A DNA stretch of 64,000 bases from Urbifossiella sp046350095. GTDB lineage: Bacteria; Planctomycetota; Planctomycetia; Gemmatales; Gemmataceae. Made by a program: the position numbers and the translations under genes. The stretch is taken from the NCBI GenBank assembly GCA_046350095.1, contig JAXMBA010000002.1, positions 1,736,001 through 1,800,000 of the forward strand, read 5' to 3'. The number at the start of each line of letters is the position of its first letter. The stretch's first letter is position 1. The notes beneath the pieces are model-generated. The model saw only the letters and a list, made by a program, of their open reading frames with translations. It was not told the origin of the DNA and did not search any database. Below, piece by piece: positions 35,067 through 43,351 of the stretch.

Positions 35067-35179
35067 GAATGGCCGCAAAAAGGCACAAAAAGCACAAAAA
35101 GGAGAGAACCCGAACCGGGTTCTTGGCTTAGTTTTCTGACTGCCCTTTTTGTGGTTTTTGTGCCTTTTTGCGGCCATTC
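35067..35179. repeat. long inverted repeat, family A (GCACAAAAA words)
   Basis: Arms 35067-35101 and 35145-35179 (35 nt) are complementary except for one base. Each arm iterates GCAAAAAGG/GCACAAAAAG words at about 10-nt spacing and is about 43% GC in a 70% GC region. The 43-nt loop contains a second perfect hairpin, GAACCCG-AAC-CGGGTTC (35106-35122). No transposase lies between the arms. It sits between the histidine kinase stop and the htpG start. Confidence 0.9.
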
Positions 35180-35204
35180 TCCGGGTTCGTGGTTGGTGGT
35201 TAAT

Positions 35205-36548
35205 TTAGGACGGGAACGTCACGCGGAACACCGTCCGGCTCGCCTCGCGGCACCACGTCAGGGCCGCGCCGTGGGCGTCGGCGGCGCGCTTCGCCACGGC
35301 CAGCCCCAGGCCGATCCCCTCGGGCTTTCCTGTCACGAACGGCTCGAACAGCTTCGCCGCCACGTCCGCCGGCGGGCCGGCGCCGCTGTCGGTCACCGAC
35401 ACGACGCCGGCGGCCAGAGACACCGCCACGTCACCGCCCGGCCCGGCGGCGTCGGCGGCGTTGTCGATCAGGTTGCCGAACAGGTGGGCGAGTTGCGCCG
35501 GGTCGCCGGCGAAGGCGTGCGGCGGCGGGGGGTCGAAGTGGAGCGCGATGCCGGCGTGCTGGCAGCGCGGGCGGGCCAGCTCGAGGGCCTGCGTCAGGAG
35601 TTCGGCCAGGTCGCACGGGCGGGGGTCGAACGGCGGCGGCTTCCCGGCGGTGAGGAACTGCCGCAGGTTCGCCTCGATCCGGGCCAGCTGCCGCAGCGCC
35701 ACCCGCAGCGGCTCCGGGTCGGCGGACGGGTTCTCGGTCAGGAACAACTCGATCGAGAGTTTCGCCCCCGCGGCCGCGTTGCGGAGCTGGTGCGCGAGGC
35801 CGCCGGCGAACTGGCCCAGTACGCGGAGCCGCTCGGCGCGGGCCAGGGCGTCGCGGTACTCGGCGAGTTGCCCGGCCATCGCGTTCACCGCCCGGTACAG
35901 GTCGGCGACTTCGTCGGCGGGGCCGGGCACGGGCACCGGCGTGAAGTCGCCGCCGGCGATGCGGCGCGTGTGGCCGTCGAGCGTGCGCAGCCGGCGGACG
36001 AGGCCCGTGCCGAGCGCCAGCGTCAGCGCCACGGCGACGAGCCCGCCGGCGCCGCCGAGCACGACCAGCGGCCGGGCGGCGTCCTGTACGGCGGTGCGGC
36101 GGCGCTCCTCGGGAAGCAGGATGTACAACTCGCCGCGCGACGGCCCGGGGTCGGCCAGCCGGCGGCTCAGGGGCAACCGCAGGCACCGGTACTCGACGCC
36201 GCCGACGAGGACCGGCGGGCCGAGGTGGTCGTCCTCGTCGCGCGGCGCGGGCGGCACGTCGGCGGGCGGCGGCGTGGCCGCGTCGGCGAGCGTGCCGACG
36301 GGTGCGGCGCCGGGCCGGTCGAGGATGAACTCGGCGCCGCTGAAGCCCTTCATCAGGTGGAGGACGCGCTCGGAGAGCGGGTAGCCGGGCGGCTCGGTGA
36401 CGGTGTTGGCGACGGCCCACAGCTGCGCGGCGAGTTGGCGTTCCGCGGCGCGGGCGGCGCCGGCGGCGGCCCACGCGGTCGCGGCCACGTCGCCGGCCAG
36501 CAGCAGCGTGAGCGGCAGCAGCAGACGGTAGCGGAGGGACAGCCGCAT
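35205..36548 (-). CDS. membrane sensor histidine kinase
   Basis: A 447-residue kinase. TM1 (about 8-28) and TM2 (about 161-183) flank a roughly 130-residue periplasmic sensor with Pro/Asp-rich loops. A HAMP linker (about 184-236) follows, then a HisKA dimerisation helix with GLAHQLRNAAAG (His253). The HATPase domain has an N-box IDNAADA (Asn363), the G1 box VTDSGAG (Asp387) and GIGLGLAVAKRAADAHG. The H-box reads HQLRN rather than HExxN/HEIRT, the type seen in many orphan kinases. No response regulator gene is adjacent, so the partner is unknown. It is divergent from a sulfatase gene across inverted repeat B. Confidence 0.9.
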   Translation of the reverse strand: MRLSLRYRLLLPLTLLLAGDVAATAWAAAGAARAAERQLAAQLWAVANTVTEPPGYPLSERVLHLMKGFSGAEFILDRPGAAPVGTLADAATPPPADVPPAPRDEDDHLGPPVLVGGVEYRCLRLPLSRRLADPGPSRGELYILLPEERRRTAVQDAARPLVVLGGAGGLVAVALTLALGTGLVRRLRTLDGHTRRIAGGDFTPVPVPGPADEVADLYRAVNAMAGQLAEYRDALARAERLRVLGQFAGGLAHQLRNAAAGAKLSIELFLTENPSADPEPLRVALRQLARIEANLRQFLTAGKPPPFDPRPCDLAELLTQALELARPRCQHAGIALHFDPPPPHAFAGDPAQLAHLFGNLIDNAADAAGPGGDVAVSLAAGVVSVTDSGAGPPADVAAKLFEPFVTGKPEGIGLGLAVAKRAADAHGAALTWCREASRTVFRVTFPS

Positions 36549-36578
36549 GGAGTATCGTGGGGCGGGTTAATGAAGACG

Positions 36579-36709
36579 ATTAACCACAGAGTCACAGAGG
36601 GCACAGAGAGAAGCCAGAAGACCGAGTCAGAGCAGTGTTTGAAAACAAAGTCTGGTTCGATCTCTGCCTACTGGTTCCTCTCTGTGCCCTCTGTGACTCT
36701 GTGGTTAAT
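36579..36709. repeat. long inverted repeat, family B (CACAGAG words)
   Basis: Perfect 32-nt arms (36579-36610 and 36678-36709) built from three CACAGAG words at 9-nt spacing, opening with ATTAACCACAGAG. The 67-nt centre pairs only weakly. It fills most of the 191-nt divergent gap between the histidine kinase and sulfatase genes and is about 50% GC. Confidence 0.9.
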
Positions 36710-36739
36710 GTTCTTGTCTGCTCACTTCGGGAGCCGCCG

Positions 36740-38482
36740 ATGCGCTACGCCCTCTCCATCCTATGCGGCCTCGCCGCCGCCTCGCCCGCCCTCGCGCAGG
36801 CGCGGCCGAACGTGCTCCTCGTCATCACCGACGACCAGGGCTTCGGCGACCTCGGCGCCCACGGCAACCCCGTCGTCCGCACCCCGAACCTGGACGCCTT
36901 CACGAAGCAGAGCGCGTGGCTGAAGAACTTCCACGTCTCGCCGGTGTGCTCGCCGACGCGGGCGGCGCTGCTCAGCGGGCAGTACAACTACCGCACCGGC
37001 GTCGTGGACACGTTCATCGGCCGGTCGCTAATGCGGCCGGACGTCACGATCCTGCCGCAGCTGCTCGCCGGCGGCGGCTACCGCACCGGCCTGTACGGCA
37101 AGTGGCACCTTGGCGACAACTACCCCCTCCGCCCCGAAGACCGCGGCTTCCAGGACACGCTGTGGTCCCGCGGCGGCGGCCTCGCTCAGCCCAGCGACCA
37201 CCCCGACAGCACCGTCGCCACCGCGTACTTCGACCCGTTCCTCACCCGCAACGGCAAGGAGGAACGCACCAGGGGCTACTGCACCGACGTGTTCACCGAC
37301 GCGGCCGTACAGTTCGTCGGGGCGAAGTCGGAGAAGCCGTTCTTCGCCTACGTCGCTTACAACGCGCCCCACGGTCCGTACCAGGTGCCGCCGGCGCTCG
37401 TCGTCCCGTACCGCGGCCGCGACCTGGGTGCCGGCGCGTTCCCGCAGATCGGCCAGCCGTGGGCCGGGAAGAAGGACAATTCGGAAGACGTCGCCCGCGC
37501 CTACGCCATGATCGAGAACGTCGACACGAACTTCGCCCGGCTGCTGAAGGCGATCGAGGACGCGGGGCAGGCGCAAAACACGATCGTCATCTTTCTGACG
37601 GACAACGGCCCCGGCGACGTGCGGTTCAACGCCGGCCTCCGCAACCGCAAAGGCACCGTGTACGAAGGCGGCACCCGCGTGCCGTGCTACGTCCGCTGGC
37701 CGGGCCGCGTCACACCCGGCCACGTCGTCGAGACGCCGCTGGCACACATCGACATCGTGCCGACGCTCCTCGACGCCTGCGCCGTGCCGCTGCCCGACAT
37801 CAAGCTGCCGCTCGACGGCGTCAGTGCGCTCGGCCTCCTGACCGGGCGGAACGTGGACCGACCGGCGCGGACGCTGTTCGTGCAGTGGCACCGGGGCGAC
37901 GTGCCGGAGCGCTACCGGGCGTTCGCGGCGCGCGGGCCGCGGTTCAAGCTGGTGCAGGCCAACGGCGTCGCCCCGGACGCGAAGTGGACGCCGCGCTACG
38001 AGCTGTTCGACATCCCCGCCGACCCGTTCGAGCAGCGCGACCTGGCCGCCGAGAAGCCGGAGGAGGTGGCACGGCTGAAGGCCGCCTACGACGCCTGGTT
38101 CACCGACGTGACGAAGCGCGGCTTCGACCCGCCGCGGATCATGGTCGGCAGCGAGAAGGAGAACCCGGTGCGGCTGAGTCGGCAGGACTGGCGCGGCCCG
38201 AAGGCGGGCTGGGCGGCCGACAGCGTCGGCCACTGGGAAGTACGGGTGGACCGTCCCGGCCGGTACCGGCTTGGGGTGCGGGCGGCGCGGCCGTTCACGT
38301 CCTGCGTGGGGTCGGTCGGTGCCCGGCGCGTGGATCTCGTGTCCGCGGCTCCCGGGTCTGTGGCGTCCACGACGGTCGAGCTACCCGCCGGCGACGCCCG
38401 CGTCGAGTTGACCGTCGGGGACGGGGACGGTGCGAGTCGCCGCGGGCCGACGTACGTCGAACTGGAGTACCTCGGGAAATGA
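36740..38482 (+). CDS. secreted arylsulfatase-type sulfatase
   Basis: The start is at 36740, where MRYALSILCGLAAASPALAQ forms a signal peptide; the longer frame from 36635 would translate inverted repeat B. The sulfatase family I N-terminal domain binds calcium with DDQG (Asp31/Asp32). The maturation motif Cys70-SPTR becomes formylglycine, and GKWHLGD carries further active-site residues. Length is 580 residues, with an extra C-terminal beta domain (about 490-580). It hydrolyses sulfate esters, probably of polysaccharides, outside the cytoplasm. Planctomycetes carry many such enzymes. Its stop codon lies inside a family C repeat arm. Confidence 0.93.
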   Translation: MRYALSILCGLAAASPALAQARPNVLLVITDDQGFGDLGAHGNPVVRTPNLDAFTKQSAWLKNFHVSPVCSPTRAALLSGQYNYRTGVVDTFIGRSLMRPDVTILPQLLAGGGYRTGLYGKWHLGDNYPLRPEDRGFQDTLWSRGGGLAQPSDHPDSTVATAYFDPFLTRNGKEERTRGYCTDVFTDAAVQFVGAKSEKPFFAYVAYNAPHGPYQVPPALVVPYRGRDLGAGAFPQIGQPWAGKKDNSEDVARAYAMIENVDTNFARLLKAIEDAGQAQNTIVIFLTDNGPGDVRFNAGLRNRKGTVYEGGTRVPCYVRWPGRVTPGHVVETPLAHIDIVPTLLDACAVPLPDIKLPLDGVSALGLLTGRNVDRPARTLFVQWHRGDVPERYRAFAARGPRFKLVQANGVAPDAKWTPRYELFDIPADPFEQRDLAAEKPEEVARLKAAYDAWFTDVTKRGFDPPRIMVGSEKENPVRLSRQDWRGPKAGWAADSVGHWEVRVDRPGRYRLGVRAARPFTSCVGSVGARRVDLVSAAPGSVASTTVELPAGDARVELTVGDGDGASRRGPTYVELEYLGK

Positions 38483-38567
38483 CCAAGGCCCAAGGACCCG
38501 CCAATGACCAAGGAAGGCAGGGCTAGTTTTCCTTGGTCATTGGCGGGTCCGTCATCCTTGGTCATTT
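38477..38567. repeat. long inverted repeat, family C (CCAATGACC words), copy 2
   Basis: Arms 38477-38515 and 38529-38567 (39 nt) pair except for a 5-nt internal block; the core ACCCGCCAATGACCAAGGAA matches the 58009-58099 copy. The TGA stops of both convergent genes (38480-38482 plus, 38564-38562 minus) fall inside the arms, so the hairpin forms the 3' ends of both transcripts. Confidence 0.9.
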
Positions 38568-39302
38568 CGCGGTGATGGGCTTCCACTCCACCTTCTTGAA
38601 CGTCACCACGGTTCCGGGGTCGTGCCCCTGGAGGGCGAAGCGGCCCTTCGTGTGCGTCTTGTTCGGGTCGGTGAAGTCCACCGTCTTCTTGCCGTTGACG
38701 AAAATCTGGATGTGGTCGCCTTCCATCACCACCTCCTGCACGAACCACTCGTCCGGCCCGTGCGGGGCCTTGTTCATCACGGTGATGTCCTTCTTGAACT
38801 GCGTCAGCTTGGTGCGGCCGTCCGGGTACAGGCTGCCGGTGCGGATCGGGTCGCCGCCGGTGGCGTTGATCTGCGCCTCGTAGCCGGGCGGGAACCCGGG
38901 GGCGAGCGTGGCCCGCGAGTACTGGCCGCTGTTCCCCTTGTCGTTGATCTTCGCCTCGACGCGGTAGCGGAAGTCGGTGAACCCGTCCTTCACGGTGAAC
39001 AGGTGGCTGTGCGGGCCACTGCCGACCAGCAGGCCGTCCTTCACCTGCCACAGCGGGATGAGCTTGCCGTCCTTCGTCTCCCCGCTGAAGCCGACCACGT
39101 CGCCGGCCTCGTTCTTCACCTCCACCACCTTCTGGTAGGCGCCCGGGTTGGGGTTCGGGTGCGTCGTCCAGCCGGACAGGTTCTTGCCGTTGAAGAGCGG
39201 AACCCAGCCTTCGGAGCTCTTGGCGTCCTGGGCCCGGCCGGCGGCGAGGAAGCCTAGGCAGATTGCGCCGGAAAGGCAGGCCGGGCGGAACAGGTGTTGC
39301 AT
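38562..39302 (-). CDS. secreted DUF1080 (3-keto-disaccharide hydrolase-like) protein
   Basis: The start is at 39302, where MQHLFRPACLSGAICLGFLAAG makes a signal peptide; upstream codons are low-complexity. The 246-residue protein begins after the signal with GWVPLFNGKNLSGWTTH, the hallmark opening of DUF1080. The concanavalin-like beta sandwich contains FRYRVEAKINDKGNSGQYSR, EAQINATGG and DHIQIFVNGK. DUF1080 proteins bind or cleave modified glycans; some act on 3-keto-disaccharides. It is convergent with a sulfatase, which suggests shared glycan use. Its stop codon is inside repeat C copy 2. Confidence 0.9.
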   Translation of the reverse strand: MQHLFRPACLSGAICLGFLAAGRAQDAKSSEGWVPLFNGKNLSGWTTHPNPNPGAYQKVVEVKNEAGDVVGFSGETKDGKLIPLWQVKDGLLVGSGPHSHLFTVKDGFTDFRYRVEAKINDKGNSGQYSRATLAPGFPPGYEAQINATGGDPIRTGSLYPDGRTKLTQFKKDITVMNKAPHGPDEWFVQEVVMEGDHIQIFVNGKKTVDFTDPNKTHTKGRFALQGHDPGTVVTFKKVEWKPITAK

Positions 39303-39603
39303 GAGAGTCGCTCCGGAAGCAGGGGGAGGACGGCCGGCGTCCGGCCGCCGGGTGATGCTACCCGGCCCGGTGCGCGTCGGCCAGAGCCCGCCCGACCGGC
39401 CTGTACAACCTGACCGGCGCGGCAGAGAAATTCCCCCCAAACTGCTCAGATTGCGTTGTCGTCGTGGGTGACGACGGGTAATTTGACGCCGATGCGGCAG
39501 GATAGGGGCTCTGGGCGGACCGCCCGGCGACGCCCGCCCCGCCCGGCGAACCGAACGGACGCACCCCGCACCTGGTTCCACACCGAAGTTCCGGAGACTC
39601 GTA
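39303..39603. other. 301-nt divergent intergenic region
   Basis: The region lies between the DUF1080 and YTV repeat genes. The only structure noticed is a palindrome GTCGTC-GTGGGT-GACGAC at 39458-39475, about 130 nt before the YTV gene, possibly an operator. No convincing promoter hexamers or RNA gene were seen. Confidence 0.3.
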
Positions 39604-40593
39604 ATGACGACTCGTCGCCTGTTCGGGCTGGGGGCCGCGGCCGCCGCGGCCGCGCTGCTGGTTCTGGCCCAGGACGCCTCGGCGTTCGGCAAGCGGAAGC
39701 GGGGCTGCGACGCCCCCAGCTGCGAGCCGGCGTGGGCCGCCCCCTGCGCCACCGCCGTGAGCTACGTCGACCAGAAGGTCACCGCCTACAAGACCGAGTG
39801 GAAGACGAAGAAGGTCGAGATGGACGTGGTCGAGAACAAGTGGGTGGACCAGAAGTACAAGTACACCGTCTGCGTGCCGACGCAGGTGAAGGAGAAGGTC
39901 AAGGTCTGCGAGCTCGTGCAGTCCAAGCAGGCCTACAAGTACACCGTGAACAAGGTTGTCGCGGTGAAGGAGAAGGCCAAGGTCTGCCAGAACGTGTGGA
40001 CCGAGAAGGAAGAGAAGTACACCTACTGCGAGCCGGTGTGGGGCAAGACGAAGGTCATGAAGACGGTCTGCGAGACGGTGTGCGTCCCGACGCAGGTCGC
40101 CTGCGCCGCCCCGAGCTGCGACAGCGGCCGGAAGGGGCTGTTCGGCCGGCTGTGCCACAAGCCGTCGTGCGACCCGTGCCCGGCCCCGTGCGCCGACGCC
40201 TGCGCCCCGGTGACGAAGACCGTGATGGTCAAGCAGGTCGTCGCCAAGCAGGTCGAGGTCGAGGTGGCCACCTGCACGATGGTCAAGAAGGAAGGCACCC
40301 GCAAGGTCAAGGTCTGCACCCCGACGTGGGTCGAGCAGGAGGTGACCGTGAACAAGTGCGTGCCGACCGAGATGACCGGCGAGCGGATCGTCTGCACCCC
40401 GACGTGGGTGGAGCGCGAGGTGATGGTCACCAAGATGGTGATGACCGAGAAGGAAGGCACCCGCAAGGTGTGCGTCCCGACGACCACCAAGAAGACGGTC
40501 GACGTGTCGTACTGCGAGCGCGTCGCCTACGAGACGACGATCAAGGTGCCGGTCGCGGCCCCGTGCACCCCGGCCCCGGTCTGCTGCCACTAA
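39604..40593 (+). CDS. secreted Cys-rich YTV-type repeat protein
   Basis: A 329-residue protein with a signal peptide (residues 1-27, ending DASAF). The mature chain is short Val/Lys/Thr repeats with literal YTV motifs (YKYTVCVPTQVKEKVKVCE, YKYTVNKVVAVKEK) and about 28 cysteines; a Cys-rich break (about 160-205) splits it into two arrays, the second with repeated CTPTWVEQEV/CTPTWVEREV. It looks like a shorter paralogue of the protein at 11241-13019, sharing a CDPCP insert. It is probably a disulfide-braced envelope or matrix protein. A clear terminator follows, and Lys-rich codon use (AAG) fits high expression. Confidence 0.85.
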   Translation: MTTRRLFGLGAAAAAAALLVLAQDASAFGKRKRGCDAPSCEPAWAAPCATAVSYVDQKVTAYKTEWKTKKVEMDVVENKWVDQKYKYTVCVPTQVKEKVKVCELVQSKQAYKYTVNKVVAVKEKAKVCQNVWTEKEEKYTYCEPVWGKTKVMKTVCETVCVPTQVACAAPSCDSGRKGLFGRLCHKPSCDPCPAPCADACAPVTKTVMVKQVVAKQVEVEVATCTMVKKEGTRKVKVCTPTWVEQEVTVNKCVPTEMTGERIVCTPTWVEREVMVTKMVMTEKEGTRKVCVPTTTKKTVDVSYCERVAYETTIKVPVAAPCTPAPVCCH

Positions 40594-40617
40594 GCGCCAC
40601 GACCTGAGCGAACGCGG

Positions 40618-40653
40618 CCGGCCCCGGGCTTCCCCCGGGGCCGGTTCGTTTTT
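40618..40653 (+). terminator. rho-independent terminator of the YTV gene
   Basis: An 11-bp GC stem (CCGGCCCCGGG, 40618-40628, with 40634-40644) and 5-nt loop are followed within 5 nt by TTTTT (40649-40653). It lies 25 nt after the YTV gene stop. Confidence 0.8.
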
Positions 40654-40682
40654 CCCGGTGCGAACGTGTTCTACGCTTCGGC

Positions 40683-41867
40683 ATGAATCTGCACCTCCTC
40701 CTGACCGCCGCCGGCGTCGTGCTGGCCGCCGCACTGCTGGTCGGACAGGTGCGCCAGCTCCTCGCCGACCCCGCCGTCTGGCCGCCGGACGACTTCGTGG
40801 AGTATTGGGCCGCCGCCCGCCTCACGCTCACCGGCGGCAACCCCTACGACCCCGAGCAACTCCTGCCGCTGCAAGTCGCCGCCGGCCGCGCCACCGACGA
40901 AGCCGTGATGATGTGGAACCCGCCGTGGGCGCTCGCGGTCGTGCTGCCGCTCGGGCTCCTGCCGGCGCGCGAGGCGCAACTGCTGTGGCTCGCCGCGAAC
41001 CTCGTCGCCGCCGGGTGGTGCGGCGACCGGCTGTGGCTCCGCTTCGGCGGCGACCCGGCCCGCCGCTGGGCCGGCTGGGCGGCGGCGCTGGCGTTCGTGC
41101 CGACGCTGTTCGCCCTGCAATCCGGCCAGATCGGGCCGCTGTTGCTGCTCGGGGCAGTGCTGTTCCTCGAAGCCGAGCGTCGCGGCTGGTACGCACTCGC
41201 GGGCGCGGCGACGGTGCTACTGGCGGTGAAGCCGCACCTCGCCTACCTCGTGTGGATCGCGATCGGGATGCTCTGGCTGACGCGGCGCGACACAGTGTCC
41301 ACGCGAATGATCCTCGGCGGCACACTCGCCGGGGTGCTGGCGACGGCCGTTCCGCTTCTGTTCGCGCCGCACGTTCTGGCGCAGTACGCCGACGCGATGG
41401 GGAACCGGCCGCCGGAGCAGTGGGTGTCGCCGACGCTGGGTACGGTGCTGCGGCTGGTGTTCGGCGAAGGGCGGTTCGGGTTGCAGTTCGTGCCGGTGGC
41501 GGCGGGGCTGGCGTGGTTCGCGTGGCACTGGCGGCGTGCAGGGCGGGCGTGGGACTGGGCCGAGCAGCTGCCGCTGCTACTACTGGTGTCGTTCGTGACG
41601 GCCCCGTACGGGGCGTGGCCGTTCGACCTGGTGCTGCTGCTGCCGGCGGTGGTACGGCTGCTCGCCGGCGGGGCGCCGCGGCCGGTGCTGGCCGGGCTCC
41701 TGGCGGTGAACGCGGCCTGCCTGGCGATGAACTTGACGCAGACGGGCTCCTTCCCGTTCCTGTGGGTGGCGCCGGCACTGCTGGGGTTGTACGTCGTCGG
41801 CGTGACCGCCCGGCGAGCCCCCGGGATCACCCCGGGGATTTCCCGGCGTGTCGGGGCGACGGCATGA
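40683..41867 (+). CDS. GT87-like (DUF2029) membrane glycosyltransferase
   Basis: A 394-residue polytopic protein with about ten hydrophobic helices. The first loop carries DFVEYWAAARLTLTGGNPYDP, the acidic, aromatic loop characteristic of GT87/DUF2029 enzymes, which use polyprenyl-phosphate sugars outside the membrane. MMWNPPWA and LQSGQIGPLLLL further fit this family. The stop overlaps the next gene's ATG (ATGA, 41864-41867), so the two membrane proteins are translationally coupled and may glycosylate the same envelope polymer. Confidence 0.8.
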   Translation: MNLHLLLTAAGVVLAAALLVGQVRQLLADPAVWPPDDFVEYWAAARLTLTGGNPYDPEQLLPLQVAAGRATDEAVMMWNPPWALAVVLPLGLLPAREAQLLWLAANLVAAGWCGDRLWLRFGGDPARRWAGWAAALAFVPTLFALQSGQIGPLLLLGAVLFLEAERRGWYALAGAATVLLAVKPHLAYLVWIAIGMLWLTRRDTVSTRMILGGTLAGVLATAVPLLFAPHVLAQYADAMGNRPPEQWVSPTLGTVLRLVFGEGRFGLQFVPVAAGLAWFAWHWRRAGRAWDWAEQLPLLLLVSFVTAPYGAWPFDLVLLLPAVVRLLAGGAPRPVLAGLLAVNAACLAMNLTQTGSFPFLWVAPALLGLYVVGVTARRAPGITPGISRRVGATA

Positions 41868-43351
41868 CGCGCCGCGTCGGCCCCGGGGCCGTGGCCTTCG
41901 CCGCGCTGTTCGCCCTGCTCCTCGCCGGCGGCTGCAGCAGCTTCTTCCGCGACCCCGGCACGTTCTGGCACGTCACGACCGGCGACCGCATCCTCGCCGA
42001 CGGCTTCCTCCGCGCCGACCCGTACACGTTCACCTTCGGCGGCACGTGGTGGGTGCCGTACCAGTGGCTCGGCGAGGTGGCGATGGCCCTCGCCCACCGC
42101 GCCGGCGGGTTCGACCTGCTCCTCGTCGGCGCGTGCGCGATCCTCGCCGGCACGTTCGCGGTGCTGTACGCCCGGCTGCACGGCACGGGGTTGAACCCGG
42201 TCGCGGCCGGCGTGGTCCTGCTGATCGGCCTGGCGGCGGCGGCGTCGCACTTCCACGTCCGCCCGCACCTCGCCACGATCGCCGGGATGGCCGGCACCAT
42301 GATCCTGCTCGTGGCGATCGACGGCGGCCGCGCGCCGGTGCGGCGGCTGCTGTGGCTCGTGCCGGCGTTCGTGCTCTGGACCAACGTCCACGGCGGCGTC
42401 CTCGCCGGCATGGGGACGGTGGGCTTGACCGTCGCCGGCTGGCTGACGCTGGCGGTGATCGGCCGCGGGCCGCTTCAGTCCCGCCGGGACGTGGCTCTGG
42501 CCTGCGCCGCCGCCGCGGGCTGCGTCCTGAGCGCGCTCGTGAACCCGTACGGGCTCGACCTGCTGAAGACGTGGCACGTCATCATGGGCGAGCCGGCGCT
42601 GAAGGCGATCGTGCAGGAGCACAGCGCGCTCGACCCCGCCGCGCCGTACGCGTGGCCGGTGTTCGCGCTCGCGGCGGTGTACCTCGCCGTGCTCGCGGGG
42701 GTGGGGCGCGGCGAGTTCCGCGTGTCGTGGTTCCTGCCGGCGGTGTGGTTCGTCCTCACCCTCGACCGCGTCCGCCACGCCCCGCTGTTCGCGGTCGCGG
42801 CGCTGGTCGTGGTCGCGGCGGCGTGGCCGCACACCCGCTGGGCGGCGTGGCTGGCGGAGCACCGGCCCGACGTGTACCGGCCGCGAGACGCGGGCACCGG
42901 CGTCTGGCAGAACGTGTGGCTTCCGGTGTTGCTCGTCGCCGCCGCCGTGGCGGCGGCCGTCGGCGGCGTCGGGTGGGCGCGGCTGGACCGGGCCCACTGG
43001 CCGCTGGAGTTGCTGCCGCAGCTGCGCGAGTTCGAGCCGCGGTCGCCGGCCGACCCGCACCGCATGTTCAACGGCTACATCGACGGCGGGTTCGTGATCT
43101 ACCACGCCCCCGGCTACAAGGTGTTCGTGGACGACCGCTGCGAAGTGTTCGGCGGCGACTGGCTGCTGGCCTTCGTCCGCGCCGAATCGGACGGCACCGC
43201 CGACGCGGTGGCCGGCTGGGAAGAACGGTACGGCCGGTTCGACTTCGCGCTGGTCCGGGCCGGCACGGGGTACGAGGCGTACTTCGGCGCCGCGCCGGGC
43301 TGGGAGCTGGTGAAGCGGACGGGCGTGGCGAGCTTCTACCGGCGTCAGTAG
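41864..43351 (+). CDS. GT-C-type polytopic membrane protein
   Basis: A 495-residue protein starting in an ATGA overlap with the previous gene. The N terminus has one helix then FWHVTTGDRILADGFLRADP and WWVPYQWLGEVAMAL, the DPGTFWH...YQWLGE pattern of uncharacterised GT39/GT83-like membrane proteins; Asp and His residues of the first loop could be catalytic. About ten helices follow, then a soluble C-terminal domain (about 390-495) with DGGFVIYHAPGYKVFVDDRCEVFGG. Donor and acceptor are unknown. Its end overlaps the convergent thioredoxin gene by 7 nt. Confidence 0.7.
   Translation: MTRRVGPGAVAFAALFALLLAGGCSSFFRDPGTFWHVTTGDRILADGFLRADPYTFTFGGTWWVPYQWLGEVAMALAHRAGGFDLLLVGACAILAGTFAVLYARLHGTGLNPVAAGVVLLIGLAAAASHFHVRPHLATIAGMAGTMILLVAIDGGRAPVRRLLWLVPAFVLWTNVHGGVLAGMGTVGLTVAGWLTLAVIGRGPLQSRRDVALACAAAAGCVLSALVNPYGLDLLKTWHVIMGEPALKAIVQEHSALDPAAPYAWPVFALAAVYLAVLAGVGRGEFRVSWFLPAVWFVLTLDRVRHAPLFAVAALVVVAAAWPHTRWAAWLAEHRPDVYRPRDAGTGVWQNVWLPVLLVAAAVAAAVGGVGWARLDRAHWPLELLPQLREFEPRSPADPHRMFNGYIDGGFVIYHAPGYKVFVDDRCEVFGGDWLLAFVRAESDGTADAVAGWEERYGRFDFALVRAGTGYEAYFGAAPGWELVKRTGVASFYRRQ

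Noticed and set aside
35048..35095. Extended start for HtpG
   Set aside because: The added residues come from the repeat A arm; family N termini begin near MPAETLEF.
36635..36739. Extended start for the sulfatase
   Set aside because: It would translate inverted repeat B and hide the signal peptide that begins at 36740.
35067..38567. Inverted repeats as terminal repeats of insertion sequences
   Set aside because: The arms are only 13-67 nt apart or flank ordinary genes; no transposase and no target-site duplications were seen.
40658..41863. N-terminal extension of the GT-C membrane protein through the GT87 gene
   Set aside because: The extension is the out-of-frame shadow of the GT87-like gene; the ATGA overlap at 41864 gives a natural start.
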